NCBI GenBank assembly: GCA_012798455.1 | Contig: JAAZNC010000069.1 | Coordinates: forward strand, 1 to 42,294 | DNA length: 42,294 nucleotides | Reading direction: 5' to 3' | Source: Chloroflexota bacterium | GTDB taxonomy: Bacteria; Chloroflexota; Anaerolineae; Anaerolineales; Anaerolineaceae | Shown: positions 16,563 through 25,116 of the stretch, piece after piece | How the letters are laid out: the number at the start of each line of letters is the position of its first letter | How positions within the stretch are numbered: the first letter of the stretch is position 1 | Made by a program: the position numbers and the translations under genes | The notes under the pieces: generated by a model | What the model was told of the DNA's origin: nothing | Database searches by the model: none | What the model saw: the letters and a program-made list of their open reading frames with translations, nothing else

Positions 16563-17547
16563 ATTCATTTCCAACACTAACAGCCTTATCGGCTTTTATA
16601 TCTCCGTCAATACTTGCTACAATTTCCCATGCGATGCTCTTCTTCAGTTCGAATAGCTCATTTGCATCAGCCTGGGATAATGCTGAGACCATACGTTCTT
16701 TTTCTGCTACCGTCCACCGCGTCAATAGATGAATGTAAGAGGGCAACGCATCAGTTGGGATTTTCATTAATTTCTTGTACTTTTCATCGGGAGATTCCAT
16801 GATGCCGATGTAATTTCCTGTACTTTTAGACATCCGTTTTTTTCCATCGATTCCGACCAGAATAGGCATCGTCAGGCAAATTTGGGGTTCCATTTGGAAA
16901 TATTCCTGCAGTTTTCTTCCAGCCATCAGGTTGAATAACTGTTCCGTTGCCCCTATTTGCACATCGGCTTGAATTTCCACTGCGTCATACGCCTGGGCAA
17001 TGGGATAGAGGATCTCCTGAAATTGAATCAGGTCATTTCTTATTAACCTTTTCTTCAAACTATCTCTTCCCAAAAGTTGTTGTAGAGAAAATATTGAGCC
17101 TATTTCCAATATTTCGGCAATTGATATTTCCTGAAGCCATTTATGATTGAACAATAATCTTGTTTTATTTTTATCCAAAACCTTGAAAGCTTGTTTGGTA
17201 TACAAATTTGATTCTTGCATCACCGTATCGAAACTACGTTTTTCCCGGGCAGTTTCCCGATCGCTGGGATCACCAATCAATGAAGTAAACGTCCCGATCA
17301 CAAAATATACCTCGTGCCCAAAATCTTGGAATTGCCGTAATTTGCGCATGCTAACCGTATGCCCCAGATGCAAATCAGGACCGGTCACGTCATAACCACA
17401 ATAGACCTGCAAAGGGCGTTGTTCTTTTTCTGCTTTTATCAAGCGTTTCTCTAATTCAGCATGCATGAATTCATAAAGGGACGCATCACCGTACTCTGTC
17501 CCATCCATAAATGTTTCGGTCTGTTGTGCAATTCGATTATTCATCAT
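16561..17547 (-). CDS. tyrS: Tyrosyl-tRNA synthetase, short form without S4 domain
   Basis: This class I synthetase charges tRNA-Tyr. It has GPDLHLGH near residues 57-63, LIGDPSDRETAR, YPIAQAYD, VQIGATEQLFN and KRMSKS at 237-242, all typical bacterial TyrRS motifs. The protein is 328 residues, while bacterial TyrRS is normally about 400-430. It stops shortly after the region matching the conserved AWEIVA segment, so the linker and the C-terminal S4 RNA-binding domain are missing. No continuation is found in any frame downstream, where the dpp terminator begins. AGGGGA lies just before two adjacent ATGs (17547 and 17544). A TATAAT-like -10 is at 17565-17570 (minus strand). It may be a paralogue, a truncated sole copy, or an annotation break. 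Confidence 0.88.
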   Translation of the reverse strand: MMNNRIAQQTETFMDGTEYGDASLYEFMHAELEKRLIKAEKEQRPLQVYCGYDVTGPDLHLGHTVSMRKLRQFQDFGHEVYFVIGTFTSLIGDPSDRETAREKRSFDTVMQESNLYTKQAFKVLDKNKTRLLFNHKWLQEISIAEILEIGSIFSLQQLLGRDSLKKRLIRNDLIQFQEILYPIAQAYDAVEIQADVQIGATEQLFNLMAGRKLQEYFQMEPQICLTMPILVGIDGKKRMSKSTGNYIGIMESPDEKYKKLMKIPTDALPSYIHLLTRWTVAEKERMVSALSQADANELFELKKSIAWEIVASIDGDIKADKAVSVGNE

Positions 17548-17652
17548 GTCCCCTGATACTAATAATTATATAAAAAATCTACTGGGATAAGAAAGCACGT
17601 AGATGAATATGATGGAGGAAATTGAAAATGAATGACCATATTGGTTAAACGC

Positions 17653-17675
17653 AAAAAGCCTATTACAGGCTTTTT
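17653..17675 (-). terminator. Bidirectional terminator after tRNA-Glu
   Basis: The arm AAAAAGCC (17653-17660) pairs with GGCTTTTT (17668-17675) across a 7-nt loop. The T-run works on both strands. On the minus strand it follows the tRNA 3' end by only a few bases, separating tRNA transcription from tyrS. Confidence 0.85.
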
Positions 17676-17681
17676 ATCGTG

Positions 17682-17754
17682 TGCCCCCATGGAGATTCGA
17701 ACTCCAGTTTTAGCCTTGAAAGGGCTGCGTCCTAGGCCTCTAGACGATGGGGGC
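17682..17754 (-). tRNA. tRNA-Glu (anticodon TTC)
   Basis: The 73-nt gene folds into a full cloverleaf. It has a 7-bp acceptor stem GCCCCCA/TGGGGGC, a D arm with GTC/GAC, an anticodon loop CTTTCAA with anticodon TTC, and a T arm TGGAG-TTCGAAT-CTCCA. The terminal pair of the anticodon stem is a C/A mismatch. The discriminator base is A. CCA is not encoded. Confidence 0.93.
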
Positions 17755-17764
17755 AGAGAGAGGT

Positions 17765-17793
17765 ATTTTAACATTTGATTTTCTGGCGGTCAA
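17765..17793 (-). promoter_or_regulatory. Sigma70-type promoter for tRNA-Glu
   Basis: On the minus strand TTGACC (17788-17793) and TAAAAT (17765-17770) are separated by 17 nt. The predicted transcription start falls a few bases before the tRNA 5' end at 17754. Confidence 0.8.
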
Positions 17794-17902
17794 GCAATTG
17801 GTCCCTCGATTTTGAAAATGGATGGGACGAAAAATGTGAATTACAAAGTCATAAGCTCTTTAATTTACAGACCAAAATCGGCTATTCACATAAAGATCAA
17901 TG

Positions 17903-17938
17903 AAAAGAGCAGATACTACAGGAGATATCTGCTCTTTT
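17903..17938. terminator. Strong bidirectional hairpin downstream of kbl
   Basis: The 13-nt arms AAAAGAGCAGATA (17903-17915) and TATCTGCTCTTTT (17926-17938) are perfectly complementary with a 10-nt loop. On the minus strand the 3' arm ends in TTTT directly after kbl, so it is the probable kbl terminator. Confidence 0.85.
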
Positions 17939-17965
17939 AGGTTTTCTTTTTCAGAGAGGGGACGA

Positions 17966-19147
17966 CTAGATCACTCCTAATTCCTTCCCGACCGCTTTGA
18001 ATCCTTCCAGCCCTTTATCCAGATCGGCAGTGCTGTGAGCAGCCGAGATCATGACCCGGATGCGCGCTTTGCCCTGCGGGACGGTGGGATACCCGATCGA
18101 AGTGGCGAAGATGCCGCGTTCAAAGAGCAGTCGACTGAAGTTCTGGGCAAGTTGCGCTTCTCCCAGCATCACGGGGGTGATGGGAGTCTGGCTCTTGCCG
18201 GTGTCAAAGCCCAACGCATTTAGTTCCTTTTTGAAATATGCCCCGTTAGACCATAGTTTGTCCACCAGTTCCGTGGATTCTTCCAGCAGATCAATAGCCG
18301 CGATGCAGGCTGCCACATCCGGGGGTGTGACGGCACTGGAAAATAGGAATGGTCGCCCGCGTTGGGTCAGCCATTCGACGATATCGGCGTTGCCTGAAAC
18401 CACACCACCGACCACTCCAAAGGCTTTCGAGAAGGTACCGACTTCAATATCCACTTTTCCATGCAGGTTGAAATGATCGACGATGCCACGCCCGCCCTTT
18501 CCGAGCACTCCCTCTCCATGAGCATCATCCACCATCAACAGAATGTCATAACCTTCGGCAATCTCATACAATCGATCCAATGGTGCGATGTCCCCATCCA
18601 TGCTGAAGACGCCATCGGTGACGATCAACGCCCGCCGGTAATCACCTTCATTTTCCTTGATGACCTGTTCCAGGTGCAACGGATCGCCATGGTTGTAGCG
18701 CAGAACACGCGCACCCGATAAACGGCAGCCATCAATGATGCTGGCGTGGTTCAATTCGTCCGAGAAGATCACATCTTCTTTCCCCACCAGGGCAGGGATG
18801 GTAGCGAGGTTTGCGGTGAAGCCAGATTGAAAGGAAATAGCAGCCGGTGAATGTTTGAAAGCAGCCACCCTTTTTTCCAATTGATGATGGATCTCCATTG
18901 TTCCGGCAATGGTGCGTACTGCTCCGGGACCTACCCCATACTGTTCCAATGCTTTTTGGGCGCCTTCAACCAGGCGCGGATGGTTTGCCAGACCGAGATA
19001 GTTATTGGAGCAAAAATTCAAAACTTTCTTTCCATCTACTACTAACCAGGCTCCCTGCGGAGAATCAAGTGTGCGAATGTGGTTGTAAAGACCATTTTTA
19101 TTCAGGTTTTTCAGTTCTTTCTGTATCCAATCAAATCTGCTAGCCAT
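17966..19147 (-). CDS. kbl: Glycine C-acetyltransferase (2-amino-3-ketobutyrate CoA ligase)
   Basis: This PLP enzyme of the alpha-oxoamine synthase family (393 residues) cleaves 2-amino-3-oxobutyrate with CoA to glycine and acetyl-CoA, the second step of threonine degradation. It has [35 protein letters not shown] with the PLP Asp, and [12 protein letters not shown] with the Schiff-base Lys (about residue 241). The start was set at 19147 because GAGGTG lies at a proper distance; an upstream in-frame GTG at 19153 overlaps that ribosome site. No threonine dehydrogenase lies beside it. KBL, BioF and related enzymes share these motifs, but the [16 protein letters not shown] pattern and length fit KBL best. 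Confidence 0.9.
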   Translation of the reverse strand: MASRFDWIQKELKNLNKNGLYNHIRTLDSPQGAWLVVDGKKVLNFCSNNYLGLANHPRLVEGAQKALEQYGVGPGAVRTIAGTMEIHHQLEKRVAAFKHSPAAISFQSGFTANLATIPALVGKEDVIFSDELNHASIIDGCRLSGARVLRYNHGDPLHLEQVIKENEGDYRRALIVTDGVFSMDGDIAPLDRLYEIAEGYDILLMVDDAHGEGVLGKGGRGIVDHFNLHGKVDIEVGTFSKAFGVVGGVVSGNADIVEWLTQRGRPFLFSSAVTPPDVAACIAAIDLLEESTELVDKLWSNGAYFKKELNALGFDTGKSQTPITPVMLGEAQLAQNFSRLLFERGIFATSIGYPTVPQGKARIRVMISAAHSTADLDKGLEGFKAVGKELGVI

Positions 19148-19190
19148 GTTCACCTCAAATTTCTCGGACTGGATCAGCCCGGATTCAAAA

Positions 19191-19218
19191 ATTATACTTA
19201 GCCGTCAATTTGACACAA
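19191..19218 (-). promoter_or_regulatory. Probable promoter of kbl
   Basis: On the minus strand TTGTGT (19213-19218) and TATAAT (19191-19196) are 16 nt apart. They lie in the last codons of the upstream gene, and the TATAAT is 44 nt from the kbl ATG. Confidence 0.6.
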
Positions 19219-20820
19219 GTAACCTAACTCAGTAAGTTTAGCCTGAAAATGTTCTATTCCTTTGCGATCAATGATAAAGGTAGTGGGGTTCAATTCCTCG
19301 ATGATATATTTCTTCAAATCGGATTGTGTCAGCGTTTTTGCCACGGCATTATCACCGATCCGCAGCAGAACCTGACTTGTAACATTGGCAAAGACATTCT
19401 TCGTTTCAAAGCGCTGCAGCGCCTGATAGAGACCGGGTGCAGGTGCCTGGGTGAGATGTTTTTTCAGTAACCCGATCAATTGAGGTACCTGCAATCCTTG
19501 CTGCTGGGCTGCCTGTAGGGAGCGAGGGGTGATCTGGTATTGATACTCATTCCGTCGCAGCCCTTTCCACTTGCAGAAGCGGGCGACCTGATAACGCAGG
19601 GTACGTGCACATTCTGCACTGATGCACAGATTGGCTTGTGCCAGGGTATAGAACTTTCCAATATCCTCTCTGATAGGATGATCAGGAGGGTTGTTGAGAA
19701 GTGCTTTGCGATCTGTCCAGCGAAATCCGTAAATTTCTCCACTTTTCCTATCTACCAACAGGTCGCTTAACCCCAAGCCAAACAAGATTGTAGAAACAAA
19801 GAAATGCAGGAAAGCGCCTTCGACCTCATCCCAGTGCTCAAAACCTCGCAGGAGAGCGCCGCTTTGCCGGTCGCTGACGTACCAGGTATCTATCTCCCCC
19901 GCCACGCGCAGCACTTCTGGATTGTTGATCTTCACATCCTGAATGAATGCAGGCAAATTCCACCAGGTATCTGGCGGGATAGGATCCAGCAGGTCGATAA
20001 TACGCTGGCGTATTTGAATCGTATTCACTTTCAGATTACCTTCGAAATGCAGATCAGGCAGGTATGCCATTTCGATGAATGTGCGGTTTTTTAACCAGGT
20101 TTGCAATATCTCGAACTGTGCGGTTTCTCTCGGTTTGGTGAGGTGCTCCTGCACGGCATCCAGATTCAGAGTCCCTTTTTTATCGATCAATTTCATTCCC
20201 CAAAGAAGCTGGGATAGCTGTGCATGATTGAATACACCCCGCAAAGGTTGTATCACCTCAATTTTCATCCCCATACGCAATCCAGCCAGCATACTGCAGA
20301 TGTCATCTACAATGGTATCCTGTGCCAGTTTGGCGCTGCTGCCTTTGGGTGGCACCAATTCCTTTCCGAGAGGTTGGATGGTGTCAGCAGGCTGATTGAA
20401 AAGACTGCAGATCTCTTCGGGGATGTAAACAAATTCTCTGGGTTCAGGTTTGGCATCAAAAAATGCCCTGCCGATCAATCCGCTATACCATAATATTTCC
20501 GCGATGCTGACTGGCTCCCGCTCGGGGTGCAGGCGCTCCCGTTTGGCGATTCCCATCACACGGATATCGCCATACTGGCGGCTGAATTGTGACCAGGGCA
20601 TTTTCCCCTCGGAATCGACTAGGGCGTGGAAAGCCCGTCTGGCTTCATTGGGTAAAGACTGGATGATCTCCGCTATCACTCCCTCTTGAAGGATGGTGGC
20701 AATGCTGGATTGTAATTGTCGACCCGCTAATTCTACGTTTGCATTGATCCCCCATTTGGTAAGGATGATGGCGCGCACATCTTCATCGTGGTTGATCAAC
20801 AGGTTCTTAATGGTTGGCAT
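19198..20820 (-). CDS. Helicase-associated (Helicase_C_3/XPB-like N-domain) protein
   Basis: This 540-residue cytoplasmic protein resembles the solitary helicase-associated proteins of Chloroflexota and Actinobacteria (PF13625-type). These share a domain with XPB/Ssl2 helicases but lack helicase motor motifs; no Walker A or DEAD motif is present. The N-terminus ([18 protein letters not shown], then [14 protein letters not shown]) looks like repeated winged-helix modules. The C-terminal [35 protein letters not shown] and [22 protein letters not shown] segments match the XPB-like domain that ends many of these proteins. The start was set at MPTIKNLL because AGAGG precedes it; an in-frame ATG at 20889 is possible. 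Role unknown, perhaps DNA or repair associated. Confidence 0.65.
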   Translation of the reverse strand: MPTIKNLLINHDEDVRAIILTKWGINANVELAGRQLQSSIATILQEGVIAEIIQSLPNEARRAFHALVDSEGKMPWSQFSRQYGDIRVMGIAKRERLHPEREPVSIAEILWYSGLIGRAFFDAKPEPREFVYIPEEICSLFNQPADTIQPLGKELVPPKGSSAKLAQDTIVDDICSMLAGLRMGMKIEVIQPLRGVFNHAQLSQLLWGMKLIDKKGTLNLDAVQEHLTKPRETAQFEILQTWLKNRTFIEMAYLPDLHFEGNLKVNTIQIRQRIIDLLDPIPPDTWWNLPAFIQDVKINNPEVLRVAGEIDTWYVSDRQSGALLRGFEHWDEVEGAFLHFFVSTILFGLGLSDLLVDRKSGEIYGFRWTDRKALLNNPPDHPIREDIGKFYTLAQANLCISAECARTLRYQVARFCKWKGLRRNEYQYQITPRSLQAAQQQGLQVPQLIGLLKKHLTQAPAPGLYQALQRFETKNVFANVTSQVLLRIGDNAVAKTLTQSDLKKYIIEELNPTTFIIDRKGIEHFQAKLTELGYLCQIDG

Positions 20821-20873
20821 CTTAGCCTCTTCTACATAGATTTTAATCGCAAATTTTGCTGAGGGAATATTGT

Positions 20874-20879
20874 TATAAT
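20874..20879 (+). promoter_or_regulatory. Possible -10 box for the 20920 gene
   Basis: TATAAT lies 41 nt before the ATG at 20920, in the short divergent gap. No convincing -35 was found at standard spacing. Confidence 0.35.
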
Positions 20880-20919
20880 TCAAACGCATATTTCATTCAA
20901 TCTGAAGGTATTTTTAGCG

Positions 20920-21525
20920 ATGAACATCTTTCTTCAAGAAGGTTTTCTAAATGGATTTTATGAGATCTTGGGACCTGATCTGTTGCGGGAGATTCTGGGG
21001 TCGGCTGATTATACTATCTGCTTCAATGCTGGCAGGGTATTGACATCAGAATTATTGCCTGTTTCTTTCTATGAAAACCTGGTGTTTGCTTTGAAAAGAG
21101 AGTTAGACTCAAAAAGCCTGGCAGGTGTCGCGCGATCTGCCGGAAGAATGGCTTTTAAGACCTACAAAGATGTTTTTCCTACCCTGGTGGAATGTGGCAG
21201 CATTGAAAAGCGCCTGCTGCCATTTGTGGAAAAGATCAGCACTGCGCTGAATGCGTTTATCGGGATATTGAACGAATGTGGTGCAGGTCAAATTGAGTTG
21301 AGCCAGGATGCGCAGAAGCAGGAATGGTATCTCACCGGAAAGATCAGCTTGCCAGAAGGAACGATATTGCAGGTCGGGCAGCAGCATTTCCTGATGGGCG
21401 TTCTGGAAAGTTTGCTGGAATGGATCGATAGCCGTCATACCTTTGGGGTCGATCAACTTGCCGATCGCTATCATCTGGACCAGGGGATGCTTGATTTGCA
21501 AATCGCTATCAAGCAGTTCGAGTAG
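20920..21525 (+). CDS. Unknown 201-residue protein
   Basis: I do not recognise this protein. It is a soluble, mixed alpha/beta sequence without signal peptide or membrane segment. The N-terminal half has AGVARSAGRMAFKTYKDVF, and the C-terminal half has TILQVGQQHFLMGVLESLLEW and FGVDQLADRYHL. The overall plan (a helical bundle with an R-x-A-G-R-like helix, then a strand-rich region and a final helix) faintly resembles V4R-type small-ligand domains, but the diagnostic Cys/His residues are absent. It is divergent from the helicase-associated gene and upstream of the thi operon, with its own promoter gap, so it is probably monocistronic. The ATG was chosen as the first in frame; the ribosome site is poor. 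Confidence 0.7.
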   Translation: MNIFLQEGFLNGFYEILGPDLLREILGSADYTICFNAGRVLTSELLPVSFYENLVFALKRELDSKSLAGVARSAGRMAFKTYKDVFPTLVECGSIEKRLLPFVEKISTALNAFIGILNECGAGQIELSQDAQKQEWYLTGKISLPEGTILQVGQQHFLMGVLESLLEWIDSRHTFGVDQLADRYHLDQGMLDLQIAIKQFE

Positions 21526-21542
21526 TACTGACAGGGCCTGAT

Positions 21543-21571
21543 TTGACAGAAAAGGTGAATCTGTCTATACT
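21543..21571 (+). promoter_or_regulatory. Sigma70-type promoter of the thiamine operon
   Basis: TTGACA (21543-21548) and TATACT (21566-21571) are separated by exactly 17 nt. The predicted start is about 21578, just ahead of the riboswitch. A small dyad GACAGA/TCTGTC (21545-21550/21560-21565) overlaps the spacer and may be chance. Confidence 0.85.
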
Positions 21572-21590
21572 TAGTTCATAACAAAATACA

Positions 21591-21686
21591 AGGAACAGAT
21601 CCGGGGAGCCGTAAAGCGGCTGAGAGGAAGAGCCAAATCTTCGACCCGTAAAACCTGATCCGGATAATACCGGCGGAGGGAGAGAC
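21591..21686 (+). ncRNA. TPP riboswitch (THI element) aptamer
   Basis: The conserved THI sequence is complete. CGGGGAGCC and GGCTGAGAGG form the P2/P3 side. GACCCG and ACCTGATCCGGATAATACC, then GGCGGAGGGA, form the J2/4, P4/P5 and closing elements. It binds thiamine pyrophosphate and lies between a good promoter and thiN. The helix between AGCCG and CGGCT is short and closed by the TAAAG loop; a second small helix (GAAGA/TCTTC) lies in the variable P3 region. Confidence 0.95.
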
Positions 21687-21697
21687 AAAAAACTAAA

Positions 21698-21722
21698 TCC
21701 CTCGCTGGTCGAGGGCTTTTTT
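21698..21722 (+). terminator. Riboswitch-controlled terminator overlapping the thiN ribosome site
   Basis: The arms CCCTCG (21699-21704) and CGAGGG (21710-21715) form a hairpin with loop CTGGT, followed by C and TTTTTT up to the thiN ATG. The riboswitch sequence GCGGAGGGA (21673-21681) can pair with TCCCTCGC (21698-21705) as an antiterminator. The GAGGG of the 3' arm (21711-21715) is also the only Shine-Dalgarno for thiN, 7 nt from the ATG. Confidence 0.88.
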
Positions 21723-22379
21723 ATGAATAGAGCAGTGATCTTTGTGAATGGAGTAGTGCGGGATTATTCTCTTATCTTACCCCAACTGAAAACGCGTGAT
21801 TTCATCATAGCTGCCGATGGTGGGTTGAAGCATATCAACAAACTGAAATTAAAACCCGCCCTGGTGATCGGGGACATGGATTCCATTTCTGCTTCTGATC
21901 TGGATATCGCTGAATTCCAGCAAACCGAGATCATTCGCTTTAACAAAGATAAGGATCAAACTGATCTCGAACTTGCTATCCAGGCAGCCATGCAGCGCGG
22001 ATATCGGGAGGTCCTGATCGTGGCTGGCTTAGGGGGAAGGCTTGACCAGACCATCGCCAACCTGCTCCTCATACTTGCTCCGGATTTCAAAAAATGCAAG
22101 ATCACTTTCGACGACGGAATCGAAGAAGTATTTCTGGTGAATGGAGCCCAGGAGATAGGCGGAAGTGCCGGGGATGTCATTTCTTTCATTCCCATGGAGG
22201 GGAATTGCGAAGGAGTTACTACCGAAAATCTGAAATATCCGCTTATTGGTGAGACATTAGAACAATATAAAACACGGGGTGTGAGCAATGAGATGACCTC
22301 TTCCCATGCTACCATTTCTATGAAAAGTGGGATTGCTTTATGCATCCATACCCGGACGCGTTTGAGAAAGGATTTATGA
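21723..22379 (+). CDS. thiN: Thiamine pyrophosphokinase
   Basis: This cytoplasmic kinase converts thiamine and ATP to TPP and AMP (218 residues, normal for the bacterial single-chain type). It has IAADGGLKHI, the conserved GDMDS near 50-54, NKDKDQTDLELAI and the GLGGRLDQT segment, all of which form the active site at the interface of the two domains. It is the first gene after the TPP riboswitch, so the product TPP feeds back on its own synthesis and on uptake. The stop codon overlaps the thiB start region (ATGATGA). Confidence 0.95.
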   Translation: MNRAVIFVNGVVRDYSLILPQLKTRDFIIAADGGLKHINKLKLKPALVIGDMDSISASDLDIAEFQQTEIIRFNKDKDQTDLELAIQAAMQRGYREVLIVAGLGGRLDQTIANLLLILAPDFKKCKITFDDGIEEVFLVNGAQEIGGSAGDVISFIPMEGNCEGVTTENLKYPLIGETLEQYKTRGVSNEMTSSHATISMKSGIALCIHTRTRLRKDL

Positions 22380-23428
22380 TGAAGAACAAGAAATTTCGTT
22401 TTATCCTGATCTGCCTGCTGACTGGTGTGCTGGCTTTAAGTGCCTGTTCGAAACAAGAACGTACCTTGACGGTGCTTACCCATGACTCGTTTGCGATCAG
22501 CGAAGATGTGATCGCTCAATTTGAGCAGGAGAACAACGTGAAGGTCAATTTCATATTGAGTGGCGATACCGGCAGTGCCTTGAATAAGGTCATCCTCACC
22601 AAAGATGCCCCATTAGGAGATGTGTTTTATGGGGTTGACAATACCTTTCTATCCAGAGCGCTGGATGAGGATATCTATGAAGTATACCATTCTCCTTTGC
22701 TGGCGGATATCCCCGATGAATTCAAACTGGATGAGCAGGATCGTGCGTTACCGGTGGATTATGGCGATGTGTGTCTAAACTATGATAAAGCCTATTTTGC
22801 TACGAACCAGTTAGCAATTCCACAAAGTCTGGATGACCTGCTCGATCCACAGTATGCAGGGCTGCTGGTGGTGGAGAACCCTGCCGTTTCATCCCCCGGG
22901 ATGGCATTTTTGCTGGCAACCATTGCCCAGTATGGCGAGGATGGTTATCTGAACTACTGGCAACAATTGAAAGATAACGGGCTGGTGGTGGTCAATGATT
23001 GGGAGATAGCTTATTATTCCAATTTCTCAGGTTCTTCAGGGAAGGGTCCGCAGCCCATGGTAGTATCCTATGCCACCAGTCCGGCAGCCGAAGTGATCTT
23101 CGCGACGGAACCTCTGGATGAAGCTCCCACGGCTTCCATCATTGGGCAAAACACCTGCTTCCGGCAGATCGAATTTGTCGGAATCTTGAAGGGCACTTCC
23201 AGCCGCGATCTGGCAGAGAAATTTGTCGATTTCATGTTGAGTGTACCCTTCCAGGAAGATATTCCCATGAACATGTTCGTGCTGCCGGTCAACAGCCAGG
23301 CGCAGCTCCCGCAGGAATTCGTGCAGTACAACCAAGTTCCGGATGCTCCTGCGACCCTGCCTTACACGGAAATTGCAGCCTCTCGCGATACCTGGATAGC
23401 AGCCTGGCAGGCAACCATCCTGCAGTAA
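22376..23428 (+). CDS. thiB: Thiamine ABC transporter substrate-binding lipoprotein
   Basis: This is a periplasmic-type binding protein of about 350 residues with a lipoprotein signal (TGVLALSAC, Cys24). The mature N-terminus LTVLTHDSFAISEDVI followed by GDTGSALNKVIL and LGDVFYGVDNTFL is the TbpA/ThiB pattern. YGDVCLNYDK and SSPGMAFLLATIAQYG match the same family. AAAGGA lies 4 nt before the ATG at 22376 and 7 nt before a second ATG at 22379, either of which could be used. It is coupled to thiN by stop/start overlap. Thiamine specificity is supported by the riboswitch and thiN. Confidence 0.93.
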   Translation: MMKNKKFRFILICLLTGVLALSACSKQERTLTVLTHDSFAISEDVIAQFEQENNVKVNFILSGDTGSALNKVILTKDAPLGDVFYGVDNTFLSRALDEDIYEVYHSPLLADIPDEFKLDEQDRALPVDYGDVCLNYDKAYFATNQLAIPQSLDDLLDPQYAGLLVVENPAVSSPGMAFLLATIAQYGEDGYLNYWQQLKDNGLVVVNDWEIAYYSNFSGSSGKGPQPMVVSYATSPAAEVIFATEPLDEAPTASIIGQNTCFRQIEFVGILKGTSSRDLAEKFVDFMLSVPFQEDIPMNMFVLPVNSQAQLPQEFVQYNQVPDAPATLPYTEIAASRDTWIAAWQATILQ

Positions 23429-23436
23429 GGTAAGAA

Positions 23437-25116
23437 ATGAACCAAACCAGGCGGCAGATCTTCTTTTCTTTGGGAATTTTCCCTCTGATCTTCTTGCTGA
23501 CCTTCTATGCCCTGCCGCTTGGTATCATCTTTCAAAAAGCGATTGAAGCATTTCAAGGCTCTTTCGGGAGCGATTTATTTACACGAATAAGCGCTCCCCT
23601 TGGATTTACGCTTTTTCAAGCGATCCTCTCCACTCTTCTGACCATTTTGGTGGGATTCCCCATTGCGTATGTATTTTCCCATTTTAGTTTTAGAGGGAAA
23701 AGATTTTTTCAAATTGCAGTTACCCTTCCATTCATATTGCCGACGGTAGTGGTCGCCGCTGCATTCAACAGTTTGTTAGGTGCCAATGGTTGGTTGAATC
23801 TTCTTTTTATGCATGTTTTTACACTGGTTGATCCTCCCATCCAACTGATGAATACTATATGGATCATCTTGTTGGCACATGTCTTCTACAATACTTCCAT
23901 CTTTATACGTATGGTGGGGGCGGGTTGGGCACAATTAGAGATCGAGCAGGAACAGGCGGCACGAGTGCTGGGGGCGTCGCCCTGGCAGCGTTTTTATCAC
24001 ATAACGCTGCCACTCTTGAAACCATCCATCGTCTCCGCATTTTTGATGGTGTTCCTGTTTGATTTCACCAGTTTTGGAGTGATCCTGCTATTGGGTGGTC
24101 CTGCGTTCAGCACCCTGGAAGTGGAGATCTATCGCCAGACCACGCAATTACTGAATCTCCCACTGGCGGGATTGTTGAGCATCTTGCAGTTGTTAATGAC
24201 CTTTATCATCTCCCTGCTGAGTATGCGAGATAAAAAGAGCGGGGTGGTCTCATTTCTGCCCGATATCAACAGTGAGAGATTGAGACGACCGACCGGACGT
24301 TATCAGAAAATCATGATAAGCATACTGCTTGTCTGTTTGGTTCTGTTCTTTGTGCTGCCTGAGGTGGGGCTGATCATGCGCTCTGTGGTAAAACTGGAAG
24401 CAGATCGAACGCAGTTGGGAGCGTATCAGACCGGCTTCACCCTGACTTATTACCGGGAATTGTTCAAGAATACCCGTCGCTCCCTTTTTTATGTCCCTCC
24501 TATCGAAGCATTAAAGAATTCCCTGCTATATGCGCTGGCAACCATGCTGGTCGTCGGCATTCTGGGGATTAGCGCAGCCAATGCCCTGGTGCAAATGCGT
24601 CGTGCGAAATGGCTGCGTGCCCTGTTGGTCTTGCCGTTGGGAACTTCTTCTGTCACACTGGGATTGGGTTTCTTGCTGACATTCACGCGGCTGTCATTCT
24701 TCCAGCAGTTCCCACAGGTGCTCATCCCCATTGCGCATTCTCTGGTGGCGTTACCGGTGGTCATCAATACCCTGTATCCGGCACTCTCCACCATTCCAAC
24801 CAACATGCATGCTGCTGCCAGTAATCTGGGCGCATCCCCACTCAGAACGCTGCAGATGATCGACCTGCCGCTCATTCGAAAACCACTGCTGGTGGGGGCG
24901 TTGTATGCATTCATCCTCTCGCTGGGAGAGTTTGGTGCCACTTCATTCCTGACCAGACCGGATTACCCCACCATGCCAATTGCGATCTATCGTTACCTAG
25001 GATTGCCGGGCGCGTTGAATTACGGGCAGGCGATGGCGATGGCTTGTATCTTATTGACGGTGTGTGCCGCTGCCATGTTCATCATGGAAGGATTAACCAA
25101 CAAGGATAGAGAATAA
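23437..25116 (+). CDS. thiP: Thiamine ABC transporter permease, fused two-domain
   Basis: This 559-residue inner-membrane protein has about twelve transmembrane helices arranged as two BPD-type domains. Each has an EAA coupling loop: EQEQAARVLGASPWQRFYHI near residue 168 and MHAAASNLGASPLRTLQMID near residue 455, followed by the conserved LGEFGATSFL. This is the ThiP architecture, in which one chain replaces the usual permease dimer. It lies 8 nt after thiB and its stop overlaps the thiQ start (TAATG). Confidence 0.93.
   Translation: MNQTRRQIFFSLGIFPLIFLLTFYALPLGIIFQKAIEAFQGSFGSDLFTRISAPLGFTLFQAILSTLLTILVGFPIAYVFSHFSFRGKRFFQIAVTLPFILPTVVVAAAFNSLLGANGWLNLLFMHVFTLVDPPIQLMNTIWIILLAHVFYNTSIFIRMVGAGWAQLEIEQEQAARVLGASPWQRFYHITLPLLKPSIVSAFLMVFLFDFTSFGVILLLGGPAFSTLEVEIYRQTTQLLNLPLAGLLSILQLLMTFIISLLSMRDKKSGVVSFLPDINSERLRRPTGRYQKIMISILLVCLVLFFVLPEVGLIMRSVVKLEADRTQLGAYQTGFTLTYYRELFKNTRRSLFYVPPIEALKNSLLYALATMLVVGILGISAANALVQMRRAKWLRALLVLPLGTSSVTLGLGFLLTFTRLSFFQQFPQVLIPIAHSLVALPVVINTLYPALSTIPTNMHAAASNLGASPLRTLQMIDLPLIRKPLLVGALYAFILSLGEFGATSFLTRPDYPTMPIAIYRYLGLPGALNYGQAMAMACILLTVCAAAMFIMEGLTNKDRE

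Noticed and set aside
17548-17681. T-box leader upstream of tyrS
   Set aside because: No T-box antiterminator sequence, specifier stem or long leader is visible. There is only the tRNA terminator, a -10-like TATAAT and a short leader.
20920-21525. V4R-domain (vinyl reductase/NO-sensor-like) protein
   Set aside because: The general layout is vaguely similar, but the conserved Cys and His residues of the family are missing. It was left as unknown.
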